This document shows, piece by piece, positions 1-8,195 of a DNA stretch of 64,000 bases. Position numbers and translations under genes: made by a program. This DNA comes from Solirubrobacteraceae bacterium (lineage in GTDB: Bacteria; Actinomycetota; Thermoleophilia; Solirubrobacterales; Solirubrobacteraceae). How positions within the stretch are numbered: the stretch's first letter is position 1; each line of letters starts with the position of its first letter. Under the pieces are notes generated by a model. The model did not search any database and had not been told where the DNA came from. It worked only from the letters and a program-made list of their open reading frames with translations. The DNA lies in contig JAPSGI010000008.1 in assembly GCA_031177685.1 (NCBI GenBank), forward strand, positions 62,001 to 126,000, given 5' to 3'.

Positions 1-214
1 GGTGCTCGGCGACGCGCTCGGTGTCCGGGTCCTCGCCCGCCCCCAGGGACTTCAGGATGTCGCGCTCGGTGATGATGCCGGGGCCCGGCGCGTCCGGGTC
101 GTGGACCACGGCGGCGCCCACGTTGCGCTGCGCCATCTGGGTCGCGCAGTCGCGCAGCGTGTGTCCGGGTCCCACCGTCAGGACCGTCGGGCTCATCCCA
201 TCCCTTACTCGCAT
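1..214 (-). CDS. CBS-domain protein, N-terminal part (runs off the left edge)
   Basis: The gene reads leftward out of the window, so only about 71 residues are visible. They begin MRVRDGMSPTVLTV and continue to a typical CBS turn ending IITERDILKSLGAG, which is one CBS half-motif. CBS pairs usually bind adenine nucleotides and act as energy sensors. An alternative ATG lies 18 nt downstream (at 196), but the upstream one gives the common MRVRDxM start. The partner CBS repeat would lie outside the window. A second, complete CBS-pair protein is at 15730-16191. Confidence 0.75.
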   Translation of the reverse strand, partial: MRVRDGMSPTVLTVGPGHTLRDCATQMAQRNVGAAVVHDPDAPGPGIITERDILKSLGAGEDPDTERVAEH

Positions 215-264
215 CGAGCCACCCCCGCTGGCGTTTGCAACTTATGCCTCAAGAGCTCTCAATC

Positions 265-951
265 CTACGGGATCACCGTGATGCGGCGGCTCACCGCCCG
301 GGGGCGGGTTCCGCGGGCCGCGGCGACGAGTCTGAGCCGGGCGACCGCGGGACGGCGGCGGGTCGCGCGTCCCGCGATGGCGCGCCGCGCGCGCGGGCCG
401 AGCCGGAGCCGCACGACCCCCGGCCGGCCGGCCCGCAGCACCCGGACCACGGGCCTCAAGGGGAAGACAGCGGCCGCATTCGGGACGGTCACGATGCCGC
501 GAGCGACCAGCCGGCACGGCTTGCCGCAGACCACGATCACCCGCAGCGCCCCGTTCTGGCGCGACAGCGACTGGACCTTGGCCACGCGCGCCGCGAGCGG
601 CGCCGAGGGACCGGGGCTGGGGGTGGGTGCGGGTGTGGGCGAGGGCGTCGGGGAAGGCGTCGGGCTGGGCGTCGGCGCAGGCGTCGGCGAGGGCTCCGGG
701 CTGGGACTGGGCGTCGGGCTCGGCGTGGGATACGCCTGGGCGGCGCTGACGTCGCGGGACCGGTCCTCCACCTGAACGCCGTTGTTTCGGTCGTGGCCGA
801 AGACGAGCGTCGGCCCCACCGTCCCGGCCGCCAGGACTCCGCCCGCCACCACCGCCGCCGCGACCAGGCGGCGGACGGACCTCGAGCGGTCGGAACCTCG
901 GTCTCCCACTCCGGGACGATCGTAGCCCAGGTAGGCGATGCTTTGGGGCAT
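265..951 (-). CDS. Predicted membrane-anchored protein with Pro-Thr-Pro-Ser repeat linker
   Basis: 228 residues, unknown function. A basic N-terminus (about residues 15-28) precedes one membrane segment (about 29-50, Ala/Val-rich). A low-complexity linker of PTPSPTPS repeats follows (about 75-115), then a 110-residue Arg/Val-rich C-terminal domain with two cysteines (VCGKPC). This looks like a secreted or surface domain tethered by a flexible stalk. Its ATG shares the tetranucleotide CATG (949-952) with the divergent gene at 950. A GTG at 909 preceded by TACGAT 9 nt upstream is a credible alternative start that would remove the overlap. Confidence 0.6.
   Translation of the reverse strand: MPQSIAYLGYDRPGVGDRGSDRSRSVRRLVAAAVVAGGVLAAGTVGPTLVFGHDRNNGVQVEDRSRDVSAAQAYPTPSPTPSPSPEPSPTPAPTPSPTPSPTPSPTPAPTPSPGPSAPLAARVAKVQSLSRQNGALRVIVVCGKPCRLVARGIVTVPNAAAVFPLRPVVRVLRAGRPGVVRLRLGPRARRAIAGRATRRRPAVARLRLVAAARGTRPRAVSRRITVIP
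620..731. repeat. Imperfect short tandem repeats coding a Pro/Thr/Ser stalk
   Basis: A run of GGCGTCGGGCTGGGC-like units, 6-18 nt long, lies inside the minus-strand gene at 265-951 and encodes alternating PTPSPTP/PSPEPS motifs. It is a coding low-complexity tract, not a CRISPR or mobile repeat, and is likely to vary in length between strains. Confidence 0.7.
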
Positions 952-2461
952 GGGCGCCCGCGGCGAAGCGCTGGCCTACGGCGCGATCGCGCTGCTGGCG
1001 CTCGGGCTGCGCCTGCTCGCGCTCGACGAGCGTCCCTTTCAGTACGACGAGGGGCAGGTGGCGTACTTCTCGTGGGTGCTGGCCACCACCGGGGACTACC
1101 ACTACCAGCCGGTCCTGCACGGCCCGCTGACCTACTACCTCACCGCGCTGACCTTCCTGGGTCTGGGCGCGACGGACTTCACGGCGCGCCTGGTTCCCGC
1201 GCTGGCCGGCACCGGGCTCGTCCTCCTGCCGGCCGCCATCCGGGACCAACTCGGCCGCACGGCCGCCCTGACGTGCGCCCTGCTCCTGGCCATCAGCCCC
1301 GCGTTTCTCTACTACTCGCGCTTCGCGCGCGAGGACGCGCTGCTCGCCTTCCTGACGCTGGCGCTCGTCGTCGTGGCCATCCGCCTGTACGACCGGCCGC
1401 GCGCCTGGCACCCGGCCGCCCTGGGCGCGCTGCTCGCCGCGTCCTTCGCCGCCAAGGAGGCGACCTTCATCTCCGTGGCGATCGCCGGTGCGGGACTGCT
1501 GGGCGCCGCCGTCGCGGGCTGGCCCGTGGCCGAGCCGCTGCGGGCCCTGCGGTGGCGCCCCTGGGCGATCGGCGTCGCGACGTTCGCCGTGGCCTTCGCC
1601 GCCCTCTTCACGACCGGGTCCACCCACCCCGGCGGACTGGTCGACGCGGTCTGGGACGGGCCGCGCTACTGGGCCAGCGAGCACCGCGTCCACCGCGGCG
1701 GCGAGGGCTGGGGGCTGTACCTAACGATGTTCGCGTCCTACGAGTGGCTCGCGCTGGCCCTGGGCGGCGCTGGGGCCGTCGTGGCGCTGCGGCGCCGCCA
1801 GCCGCTCGAGCTCGCCCTGCTGTGGTGGCTGCTCGCCGCCACCGCGGTCTACTCCTACGCGGGCGAGCGCTTCGCCTGGCTCGTGCTCCAGCCGCTCCTG
1901 CCCCTCGTCCTGCTGGCGGGCGTGGGGCTCCAGGCGATAGCGCGACGCCGCCGCCCGGCGCTGGTCATGGCCCTGGCCGCCATCGCGGCCACCCTGACCG
2001 GCGCCGTTGCCGTACGCACCGCGCTGGAGCGAGGCGACGACCCGAGAGAACTCCTCGCGGTCGTTCCCACAGCCGACATCGACCCGGTCCTACAGCGCGT
2101 AGAGACGCTCGCGCAAGAGAACCCCCGCCTCACCGTCGAAGTCGACGTCTCGGAGTTCTCCACCTACCCATGGGCCTGGCATTTCCGCGACCTGCGCGCC
2201 GCCTACCCCGACATGCAGCACCCCGACTTCCGGCCTTCCGGAGACGTCCTCGTGGTCACGCCGCTCGCACGGGAGCTGCTCGCGCCGGAGCTGGGCGACT
2301 ACGAGGGACACAGGTTCGTCAGCCGCCGCTGGTGGGTCCGCGACTACGATCGGGTCAGCCCCGCCGCCCTGGTCCGCTGGTGGACGAGCCGCGAGACCTG
2401 GGGAGAGCGCGGGCGCCTGGAGAGCTGGCTCTACGTCCGCCGCCTACCGCTCCGCCCTTGA
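950..2461 (+). CDS. TIGR03663-family (Agl23-like) polytopic glycosyltransferase-like protein
   Basis: About 503 residues with roughly ten hydrophobic segments and a short soluble C-terminal domain (from about residue 360). The N-terminus shows the family signature after the first helix: ALDERPFQYDEGQVAYF, where the Asp-Glu pair matches the acidic motif of GT39/PMT-like lipid-linked sugar transferases, followed by PVLHGPLTYYL. TIGR03663 members are often called flippase-activity-associated Agl23-like proteins; the real substrate is unknown. The start at 950 fits family N-termini best (MGARGEALAYGA); an in-frame ATG at 938 is possible. The gene ends 38 nt before coxB. Confidence 0.8.
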   Translation: MGARGEALAYGAIALLALGLRLLALDERPFQYDEGQVAYFSWVLATTGDYHYQPVLHGPLTYYLTALTFLGLGATDFTARLVPALAGTGLVLLPAAIRDQLGRTAALTCALLLAISPAFLYYSRFAREDALLAFLTLALVVVAIRLYDRPRAWHPAALGALLAASFAAKEATFISVAIAGAGLLGAAVAGWPVAEPLRALRWRPWAIGVATFAVAFAALFTTGSTHPGGLVDAVWDGPRYWASEHRVHRGGEGWGLYLTMFASYEWLALALGGAGAVVALRRRQPLELALLWWLLAATAVYSYAGERFAWLVLQPLLPLVLLAGVGLQAIARRRRPALVMALAAIAATLTGAVAVRTALERGDDPRELLAVVPTADIDPVLQRVETLAQENPRLTVEVDVSEFSTYPWAWHFRDLRAAYPDMQHPDFRPSGDVLVVTPLARELLAPELGDYEGHRFVSRRWWVRDYDRVSPAALVRWWTSRETWGERGRLESWLYVRRLPLRP

Positions 2462-2499
2462 ATAGGATGCGCCGGCAATGAGCTCCGGAGGGCGTTCCC

Positions 2500-3237
2500 T
2501 TGCGTAGACATCAGCTCGCGCAGATGCTCATCATCGGCGCGATCGCGTCGGCGCTCGGCATCGCCGGGGCGCTGGCCATCGACTGGTTCCCCAAGGTCGG
2601 CAGCACCCAGGCCGACGACATCGACACGCTGTTCGACGTCCTGCTGATCGCCTCCGTGCCGATCTTCGTGCTCGTGCAGTCGATCGTCCTGTACTGCGTG
2701 TGGAAGTTCCGCATGCGCCCGGGCGACGAGCTCAAGGACGGCCCGCCGATCCACGGCAACACCGCCCTGGAGGTCATCTGGACGACCATCCCGGCGCTCC
2801 TGCTGGTCGGGCTGTGCGCCTACGCCTACGTCGTGCTGGGCGACATGGAGGAGAAGGAGCCCAACACGATGGTCGTCAACGTGACCGGCGAGCAGTTCAC
2901 GTGGACGTTCCAGTACCCGGCCGAGAACGGGGGCAAGCCGGTCCGCACGAACCAGCTCTACCTGCCCGCCGGCCGGCCGGTCAAGTTCAACGTTCGCTCC
3001 AAGGACGTCATCCACGACTTCTGGGTTCCGGAGTTCCGGATGAAGATCGACGCGGTGCCGGGCATAACCACCGAGTACCGGATCACCACCACGCGCGACG
3101 CCCGCAGCTACCCCGTGGTCTGCGCGGAGCTATGCGGGCTGGGACATGCGACCATGCGGCAGACTGCACACGTGCTCCCCGAGGCTGAGTTCGAGACCTG
3201 GATGCAACGCAAGCGCGCAGAGGCGCAGAACACATGA
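2500..3237 (+). CDS. coxB: Cytochrome c oxidase subunit II
   Basis: 245 residues. Two N-terminal membrane helices (about 9-27 and 47-68) are followed by the periplasmic cupredoxin domain. The CuA ligands are visible: His in VIHDFWVPEF, and Cys-x3-Cys-x3-His with a following Met in CAELCGLGHATM. CuA takes electrons from a cytochrome c or cupredoxin and passes them to heme a in subunit I. The TTG start is set by GGAGG at 2486-2490, 9 nt upstream. No C-terminal cytochrome c domain is present; a separate cytochrome c-cupredoxin fusion (7455-8195) may do that job. Its stop overlaps coxA (ATGA). Confidence 0.95.
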   Translation: MRRHQLAQMLIIGAIASALGIAGALAIDWFPKVGSTQADDIDTLFDVLLIASVPIFVLVQSIVLYCVWKFRMRPGDELKDGPPIHGNTALEVIWTTIPALLLVGLCAYAYVVLGDMEEKEPNTMVVNVTGEQFTWTFQYPAENGGKPVRTNQLYLPAGRPVKFNVRSKDVIHDFWVPEFRMKIDAVPGITTEYRITTTRDARSYPVVCAELCGLGHATMRQTAHVLPEAEFETWMQRKRAEAQNT

Positions 3238-5135
3238 CCGCCCGGCTGCGCGCCCCCGGCATGCCGCGCGCCGGCCTCGGCCTGGCGCTGGGCATCGCCC
3301 TCTCCTACGCGATCGTCCTGCCGGTCCGCGCGCTGTACGGCTTCGAGCCGCTGGTGGACGGCGACGCGGTCACGATCGTCGCCCTGCTCGCGGCGCCGTT
3401 CGGGTTCCTGTTCGGCCTGGGCGCCTTCGACTACTGGTTCTACTGGGCCTCCGGGCGCCCCACGCGGCCCGAGGACCACTCGGGCCACGGCGCGACGAGC
3501 TGGCGCGACTACTTCCGCGTCAACACCGACCACAAGGTGATCGGCATCCAGTACACGGTCACCTCGTTCTTCTTCCTGCTGGTGGGCGGCGCGCTGGCGA
3601 TGCTCATGCGGGCCGAGCTGGCCCAGCCCGGGATGCAGTTCGTCAGCACCGACGCGTTCAACGGGCTGTTCTCGGTCCACGCGTCGATCCTGATCTTCCT
3701 GTTCATCATCCCGGTCTTCGCCGGGCTGGCGAACTTCGTCCTGCCGCTGATGATCGGCGCGCCGGACATGGCGTTCCCGCGCCTGAACGCCCTGTCCTAC
3801 TGGCTGCTGCCGATCGCCGGCACGATGATGCTGCTGAGCTTCCTGGTGCCGGGCGGGTCGTTCGCCACGGGCTGGACGGCCTACGCGCCGCTGTCCACCG
3901 ACGCCCCGCTGGGGCAGCTCTTCTTCACGATCGGCGTGCAGTTCGCGGGCGCGTCCTCGGTGGCCACCGCGCTGAACTTCCTGGTGACGATCATCACGAT
4001 GCGCGCGCCCGGCATGAGCTTCTGGCGCATGCCGCTGCTGGTGTGGGCGAACTTCTCGACGTCGCTGCTGGTGGTGATCGCCACTCCGTTCATCGCAGCG
4101 TCGCAGTTCTTCGTGCTGCTGGACCGGGCGCTGGGCTTCAACTTCTTCGTGCCCGATCGGGGCGGTGACGTGCTGATGTACCAGCACGTCTTCTGGTTCT
4201 ACTCGCACCCGGCCGTCTACATCATGATGCTGCCCGGGTTCGGGATCATCTCCGAGATCATCTCCGTGAAGGCGCGCAAGCCGATCTTCGGCTACCGCAT
4301 GATGGCCTTCTCGCTGCTGGCCATCGTGGTGCTCGGCTTCACGGTGTGGGCGCACCACATGTTCGTCTCGGGCATGCAGGAGTGGATCCGCGTCCCGATG
4401 ATGATCACCACGGCGATCATCGCCGTCCCCACGGGCATCAAGATCTTCTCCTGGCTGGCCACGCTGTGGCGCGGCGTGCTGCACCTCGACACGCCGATGC
4501 TCTTCGCCCTGGGCTTCCTCACCATGTTCGTCCTGGGCGGGATCTCGGGCGTGATGCTGGCGATGATCCCCGTGGTCATCCACGTGAGCGACACGTACTT
4601 CATCGTCGCCCACATCCACTACGTGCTGTTCGGCGGCTCGCTGTTCACGATCTTCGCCGGCGTCTACTACTGGTTCCCGAAGATGACCGGCCGGATGTAC
4701 GACGAGCGGCTGGGCAAGATCCACTTCTGGATCACGTTCATCGGCTTCAACCTGACCTTCGGCCCCATGCACCTGATCGGGATGAAGGGCATGCCGCGCC
4801 GGGTGGCCGACTACGCCGAGCAGTTCGCGGGGTGGAACCTGTTCATCTCGCTGGCCTCCTTCGCCGTGGGCCTGAGCACGCTGATCTTCGTCTACAACAT
4901 GGTCGCGTCCTGGCGGGGCGGCCCGCGCGCGGAAGCCAACCCCTGGCGCGCGCTCACGCTGGAGTGGCAGGTCTCCTCGCCGCCGCCCATCTTCAACTTC
5001 GACCAGATTCCCACGGTGGTCGGCGGGCCCTACGAGTACGGCGTCCCGGGCGCCGTCCACGGCGTTTTCAAGAAGCCGGGCGAGGTCGCCCCCGCCCCGG
5101 CCGGCCGCGTCGCCACGGCGCCCAAGAAGGAGTGA
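3234..5135 (+). CDS. coxA: Cytochrome c oxidase subunit I, type A2
   Basis: 633 residues, the heme-copper catalytic subunit. An N-terminal extension of about 85 residues with two predicted helices precedes the canonical 12-helix core. Visible sites: heme a His in VHASILIF (about 146), the CuB/Tyr helix WFYSHPAVYIMMLP (about 320-333), CuB His pair AHHMF (about 373) and heme ligands AHIHYVLFGG (about 460). The helix VI glutamate of type A1 enzymes (HPEVY) is Ala here and is preceded by Tyr-Ser, the type A2 signature of caa3 oxidases such as those of Thermus and Rhodothermus. It is not fused to subunit III. Confidence 0.95.
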   Translation: MTARLRAPGMPRAGLGLALGIALSYAIVLPVRALYGFEPLVDGDAVTIVALLAAPFGFLFGLGAFDYWFYWASGRPTRPEDHSGHGATSWRDYFRVNTDHKVIGIQYTVTSFFFLLVGGALAMLMRAELAQPGMQFVSTDAFNGLFSVHASILIFLFIIPVFAGLANFVLPLMIGAPDMAFPRLNALSYWLLPIAGTMMLLSFLVPGGSFATGWTAYAPLSTDAPLGQLFFTIGVQFAGASSVATALNFLVTIITMRAPGMSFWRMPLLVWANFSTSLLVVIATPFIAASQFFVLLDRALGFNFFVPDRGGDVLMYQHVFWFYSHPAVYIMMLPGFGIISEIISVKARKPIFGYRMMAFSLLAIVVLGFTVWAHHMFVSGMQEWIRVPMMITTAIIAVPTGIKIFSWLATLWRGVLHLDTPMLFALGFLTMFVLGGISGVMLAMIPVVIHVSDTYFIVAHIHYVLFGGSLFTIFAGVYYWFPKMTGRMYDERLGKIHFWITFIGFNLTFGPMHLIGMKGMPRRVADYAEQFAGWNLFISLASFAVGLSTLIFVYNMVASWRGGPRAEANPWRALTLEWQVSSPPPIFNFDQIPTVVGGPYEYGVPGAVHGVFKKPGEVAPAPAGRVATAPKKE

Positions 5136-5139
5136 CGGG

Positions 5140-5970
5140 ATGAAGAAGGTGCTGGTCGTCGCCAACCAGACCGTGGGAGGCGCCAAGCTGCTCGACACGG
5201 TGCGCGCGCGTGCGGCCGAGGGAGACGCTTCCTTCGCGCTGGTCGTCCCGCGCAACCGCCCGCCCCACGGCGGGATCATCTACGACGAGGCCGTCCGCCA
5301 CTCGGCGGAGGTGCGCCTGTCGCTGGCCAAGCAGGTGATGGCGCGCGAGGGCATCCGGATCGAGGGCGAGGTGGGCGACGAGGACCCGTTCACCGCCGCG
5401 ATGGACGGCATCGCGCTCTACACGCCCGACGAGGTGATCGTCTCCACGCTGCCGCACACGGTGTCCGGCTGGCTGCGGCGCGATCTGCCCGAGCGCATCG
5501 AGCAGGCCAGCGGCCTGCCGGTCGAGCACGTCGTCACCGACCTGGACCGCGAGGGACTGCCCTTCCACGTCACGCTCGTGCTGGCCAACCAGACGATGGG
5601 CGCCGCCGCGCTGCTCGAGCACCTCAAGGCCAAAGCGGCCGAGCGCGAGACCTTGTTCATCGTCGTGGTCCCCCAGGAGGGCGGCCAGGGGCACCACACC
5701 GGCGAGGCGCGCCGGCGGCTCAACCAGACGCTGAAGTCGTTCCGCGACGAGGGGCTGCTGGCGGCCGGGACGATCGGCAACCCCGATCCCTACGACGCCG
5801 CCAAGAACGCGCTGGCGTCGTTCCGCGTCGACGACGTCGTGGTCTCCACGCTGGAGGCCACGCGCTCGCGCTGGCTGCGCGGGAACATCGTCGAGCGCCT
5901 GCGCGAGCACTCCGGCAAGCCGGTCGAGCACGTGGAGGCGGGCACGCCGGTGGAGGCGCCGGCCGCATAG
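5140..5970 (+). CDS. Duplicated universal-stress-protein-like domain protein in the cox operon
   Basis: 276 residues made of two homologous halves. Each starts with a beta-strand and ANQT-x-G motif (VLVVANQTVGG near residue 5, VLANQTMGAA near 148) and ends with similar segments (VIVSTLPHTVSGWLRRDLP and VVSTLEATRSRWLRGNIVE, then PVEHV). The fold pattern is like a tandem USP (HUP superfamily) protein; a clear ATP-binding G-x2-G-x9-G(S/T) motif is not seen. It sits between coxA and coxC with an AAGGAG site at 5128-5133 and is co-transcribed, so a role in oxidase assembly, regulation or stress response is inferred only from position. Confidence 0.7.
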   Translation: MKKVLVVANQTVGGAKLLDTVRARAAEGDASFALVVPRNRPPHGGIIYDEAVRHSAEVRLSLAKQVMAREGIRIEGEVGDEDPFTAAMDGIALYTPDEVIVSTLPHTVSGWLRRDLPERIEQASGLPVEHVVTDLDREGLPFHVTLVLANQTMGAAALLEHLKAKAAERETLFIVVVPQEGGQGHHTGEARRRLNQTLKSFRDEGLLAAGTIGNPDPYDAAKNALASFRVDDVVVSTLEATRSRWLRGNIVERLREHSGKPVEHVEAGTPVEAPAA

Positions 5971-5972
5971 CC

Positions 5973-6578
5973 ATGGAAGCCGCCTCCGTCGCCCACGCCG
6001 AGCACCACCACGGGCCGCCCCCGGCCAACCAGTCCTCGCGCGTCGAGCCCCAGCTGCTCGGCATGCTGCTTTTCATCATCAGCGAGGTGATGATCTTCGG
6101 CGCGTTCTTCACCGCCTACTTCTTCATCCGGGTGGTGCAGGGCGAGGAGTGGCCGGCGGCGGGAACGGAGCTGCCGGTCGCCATCGCGGGGGTCAACACG
6201 GCGATCCTGGTGTCGTCCTCGATCACGCTGCACTGGGCGGAGTCGGCGCTCAAGCGCGACAACCGCTTCGGCTTCAAGGCCGGGATGGTCGTCACGTTCC
6301 TGCTGGGCGCGACCTTCCTCTTCATCCAGGTCAACGAGTACGTCCACATCGGGTTCTCGCCGCAGGACACCGCGCAGGGGTCGATCTTCTACGGGCTGAC
6401 CGGCCTGCACGGGGCGCACGTGTTCATCGGGCTGCTGCTGCTGCTGTTCGTGACGATCCGCGCGTTCCGGGGACACTTCTCGTCGCAGTCGCACCGGGGA
6501 GTCGAGGTGCCGGGGATCTACTGGCACTTCGTCGACGTGATGTGGATCGTGGTCTACACGTCGGTCTACATCCTTTGA
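5973..6578 (+). CDS. coxC: Cytochrome c oxidase subunit III
   Basis: 201 residues with five predicted membrane helices, the short form of subunit III. A His-rich N-terminus (HAEHHHG) precedes the first helix, LLGMLLFIISEVMIFGAFF, whose Ser-Glu-x-Met is family-typical. Later hallmarks are TGLHGAHVFIGL and IYWHFVDVMWIVVY at the C-terminus. The subunit stabilises the catalytic core and its proton uptake. It starts 2 nt after the USP-like gene, and its TGA overlaps the TTG of the next small gene. Confidence 0.95.
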   Translation: MEAASVAHAEHHHGPPPANQSSRVEPQLLGMLLFIISEVMIFGAFFTAYFFIRVVQGEEWPAAGTELPVAIAGVNTAILVSSSITLHWAESALKRDNRFGFKAGMVVTFLLGATFLFIQVNEYVHIGFSPQDTAQGSIFYGLTGLHGAHVFIGLLLLLFVTIRAFRGHFSSQSHRGVEVPGIYWHFVDVMWIVVYTSVYIL

Positions 6579-6685
6579 TCAACCCGCTGCGCTCGGAGGG
6601 GGAGGCCTTCCGCTTCCTGCTCTACGTGATCGCCGTGTTCGGCGCGATCGTCCTGACGGTCCTCCTGCTGCGCGCCATCCTGTAG
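6575..6685 (+). CDS. 36-residue single-pass membrane protein, candidate small oxidase subunit
   Basis: Starts at a TTG overlapping the coxC stop (TTGA) and encodes a protein beginning MINPLRSEGEAFRFLLY, followed by one hydrophobic helix (about residues 15-35) ending LLLRAIL. A 12-residue charged head plus one helix resembles the small subunit IV/CoxD-like peptides of bacterial aa3/caa3 oxidases. Tight coupling on both sides (4-nt overlap before, 3-nt gap to ctaG) argues that it is translated. Homology is not established. Confidence 0.6.
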   Translation: MINPLRSEGEAFRFLLYVIAVFGAIVLTVLLLRAIL

Positions 6686-6688
6686 GGC

Positions 6689-7462
6689 ATGTCGTTCGGG
6701 GCGCTGGCCCTGCTGCTGCTGTTCGAGGCGCTCTACGTGCGCGCCGTCCTGGTGCTGCGCCGACGCGGCTGGCGAGTGCGGCCGGGCCAGCAGGTGGCGT
6801 GGCACGTGGGGATGGCGCTGCAGACCGCGGCGCTCCTGGGCCCGCTGGACCACGCGGCCGAGGACTTCCTCTCCGCTCACATGGCGCAGCACCTGCTGCT
6901 GGCCGACCTCGCCGTGCCCTTCCTGCTGGCCGGCATCCGCACGCCGGTGCTGATGTTCCTGCCGCCGCGCCCGCTCCTGGTCGCGCTGGCCCATCGCCGG
7001 CGCCTGCGCGCGGCGTTCCGCTTCCTGCGCCGGCCGCTGGTGGCGGTCCCCGTCTACCTGGCCGTCCTGTACTTCTGGCATCTGACCTTCGCCTTCGAGG
7101 CGGGGCTGCACGAGCCGGTCGTGCACGCGGTGCAGCACGCCTCGTTCGTGTTCATAGGGGTGCTGATCTGGTGGGCGGCGCTGGAGCCCCAGCGCGCGCG
7201 GCTGCGCGGCGAGCTGTGGAAGATTCCCTACGTCATCGCGTCGCGCATGATCTCGATGTTCCTGGGGATGGCGCTGATCTTCTCCGCGTCGCCCTGGTAC
7301 GCGAACGTCTACGGGAGCGACTCGCTGTCCGACCAGCGCAGCGCCGGCGGGATCATGATGAGCGTCGACGTGGCGATCATCGTCGCAGCGCTGATCTTCT
7401 TCTTCGCGCGCGCGGCGGCCGACCACGACGCGGCCGAGCGGCGCGCCGCGGCGGCTACTTGA
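6689..7462 (+). CDS. ctaG: Cytochrome c oxidase assembly factor, CtaG (caa3 type)
   Basis: 257 residues with about seven membrane helices. Family hallmarks visible: HMAQHLLLADLAVPFLLAG (about 68-86), LYFWHLTFAFEAGLH, HAVQHASFVFIGVLIWW and the closing GGIMMSVDVAIIVAAL. Paired histidines in the helices are typical of caa3_CtaG proteins, implicated in delivery or assembly of the copper centre of subunit I. Last gene of the cox operon. It converges with, and overlaps by 8 bp, the cytochrome c-cupredoxin gene on the other strand. Confidence 0.9.
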   Translation: MSFGALALLLLFEALYVRAVLVLRRRGWRVRPGQQVAWHVGMALQTAALLGPLDHAAEDFLSAHMAQHLLLADLAVPFLLAGIRTPVLMFLPPRPLLVALAHRRRLRAAFRFLRRPLVAVPVYLAVLYFWHLTFAFEAGLHEPVVHAVQHASFVFIGVLIWWAALEPQRARLRGELWKIPYVIASRMISMFLGMALIFSASPWYANVYGSDSLSDQRSAGGIMMSVDVAIIVAALIFFFARAAADHDAAERRAAAAT

Positions 7463-8195
7463 CCGTCAGCGTGCCCTTCATCCCGGCCTCGGCGTGACCC
7501 GGGACGGTGCACAGGAATGGGTACTTGCCCGCCTGGACGGTGACCTCGATGGTCGACGTGCGCCCGCCCTGGATCACCGGGCCCACCTCGTCGATCCCGT
7601 TGCCCTGGATGGCGATGTTGTGGGGGACGGTCGAGTCGTTCTCCGAGTTGATCGTCAGCGGGCCGGGCGACGCCTCCGCGTTGCGGAACGTGAACAGCAG
7701 CTGGCCGTTGGGGTCGGCCGGGATGTTCAGGACGCCGCCCTGGGCCTTGGCCAGCGGCTTCTGGCCGCCCCCGATGGCCGTGGCCAGCGCGCCCTCGTCC
7801 TTGCCGGGGCGGGCCGCCGCGTAGGCGACGTAGGCGGCCACGTCGGAGGCGTCCTTGCCGGTCACGAGCTTGGCCGGCATGGGCCCGTTGAGGTTCGGAT
7901 AGAGGATCTGGTCCTTGGTGACCGAGCCGATCGTGTCGCGCTTGAAGCCGTCCTTGAGCGAGCGCTGGAAGGCCTCGTCGAGGTTGGGCCCCGTGACCCC
8001 CTTGGCGTTGGCGCGCTGCAGGATGTGGCAGGCGCCGCACTTCTGGACGAACAGCTTCTTGCCGTTGACGAGGTCGCCCGAGCCCTCCTTGACGTCCATG
8101 TCGCAGCCGCCCGCCGCGGCGAGGGCGGCCACCCCGCCGAGCACGACCAGCGGCGCCCGGAGCCGCCGGGAAAGGTGGGCGAGGGCGGGTCTCAT
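7455..8195 (-). CDS. Exported cytochrome c-cupredoxin fusion protein
   Basis: 246 residues. The signal segment (1-31) ends AAAGGC, a weak lipobox, so the mature protein may be lipid-anchored through Cys. A class I cytochrome c domain follows: heme site CGACH (about 53-57), distal Met in NLNGPMPAKL, and a final YVAYAAAR helix. The C-terminal cupredoxin domain (about 140-246) has type 1 copper ligands His in VPHNIAI, then Cys and His in FLCTVPGHAEAGM with the Met. It probably shuttles electrons to the neighbouring CuA oxidase. Its ATG overlaps the stop of the upstream glycosyltransferase (ATGA). Confidence 0.88.
   Translation of the reverse strand: MRPALAHLSRRLRAPLVVLGGVAALAAAGGCDMDVKEGSGDLVNGKKLFVQKCGACHILQRANAKGVTGPNLDEAFQRSLKDGFKRDTIGSVTKDQILYPNLNGPMPAKLVTGKDASDVAAYVAYAAARPGKDEGALATAIGGGQKPLAKAQGGVLNIPADPNGQLLFTFRNAEASPGPLTINSENDSTVPHNIAIQGNGIDEVGPVIQGGRTSTIEVTVQAGKYPFLCTVPGHAEAGMKGTLTVK

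Noticed and set aside
600-740. Possible CRISPR or mobile tandem repeat
   Set aside because: Units are short, irregular and keep a coding frame for a Pro/Thr/Ser stalk; no spacers.
235-2481. 748-codon plus-strand open frame covering two genes
   Set aside because: Arg/Pro-rich out-of-frame translation of the Agl23-like gene; no domain and no start signal.
3108-5279. 723-codon minus-strand open frame opposite coxA
   Set aside because: Its His/Asp/Gly/Arg-rich translation is a mirror of coxA codons in GC-rich DNA; no family motif, and coxA is certain.
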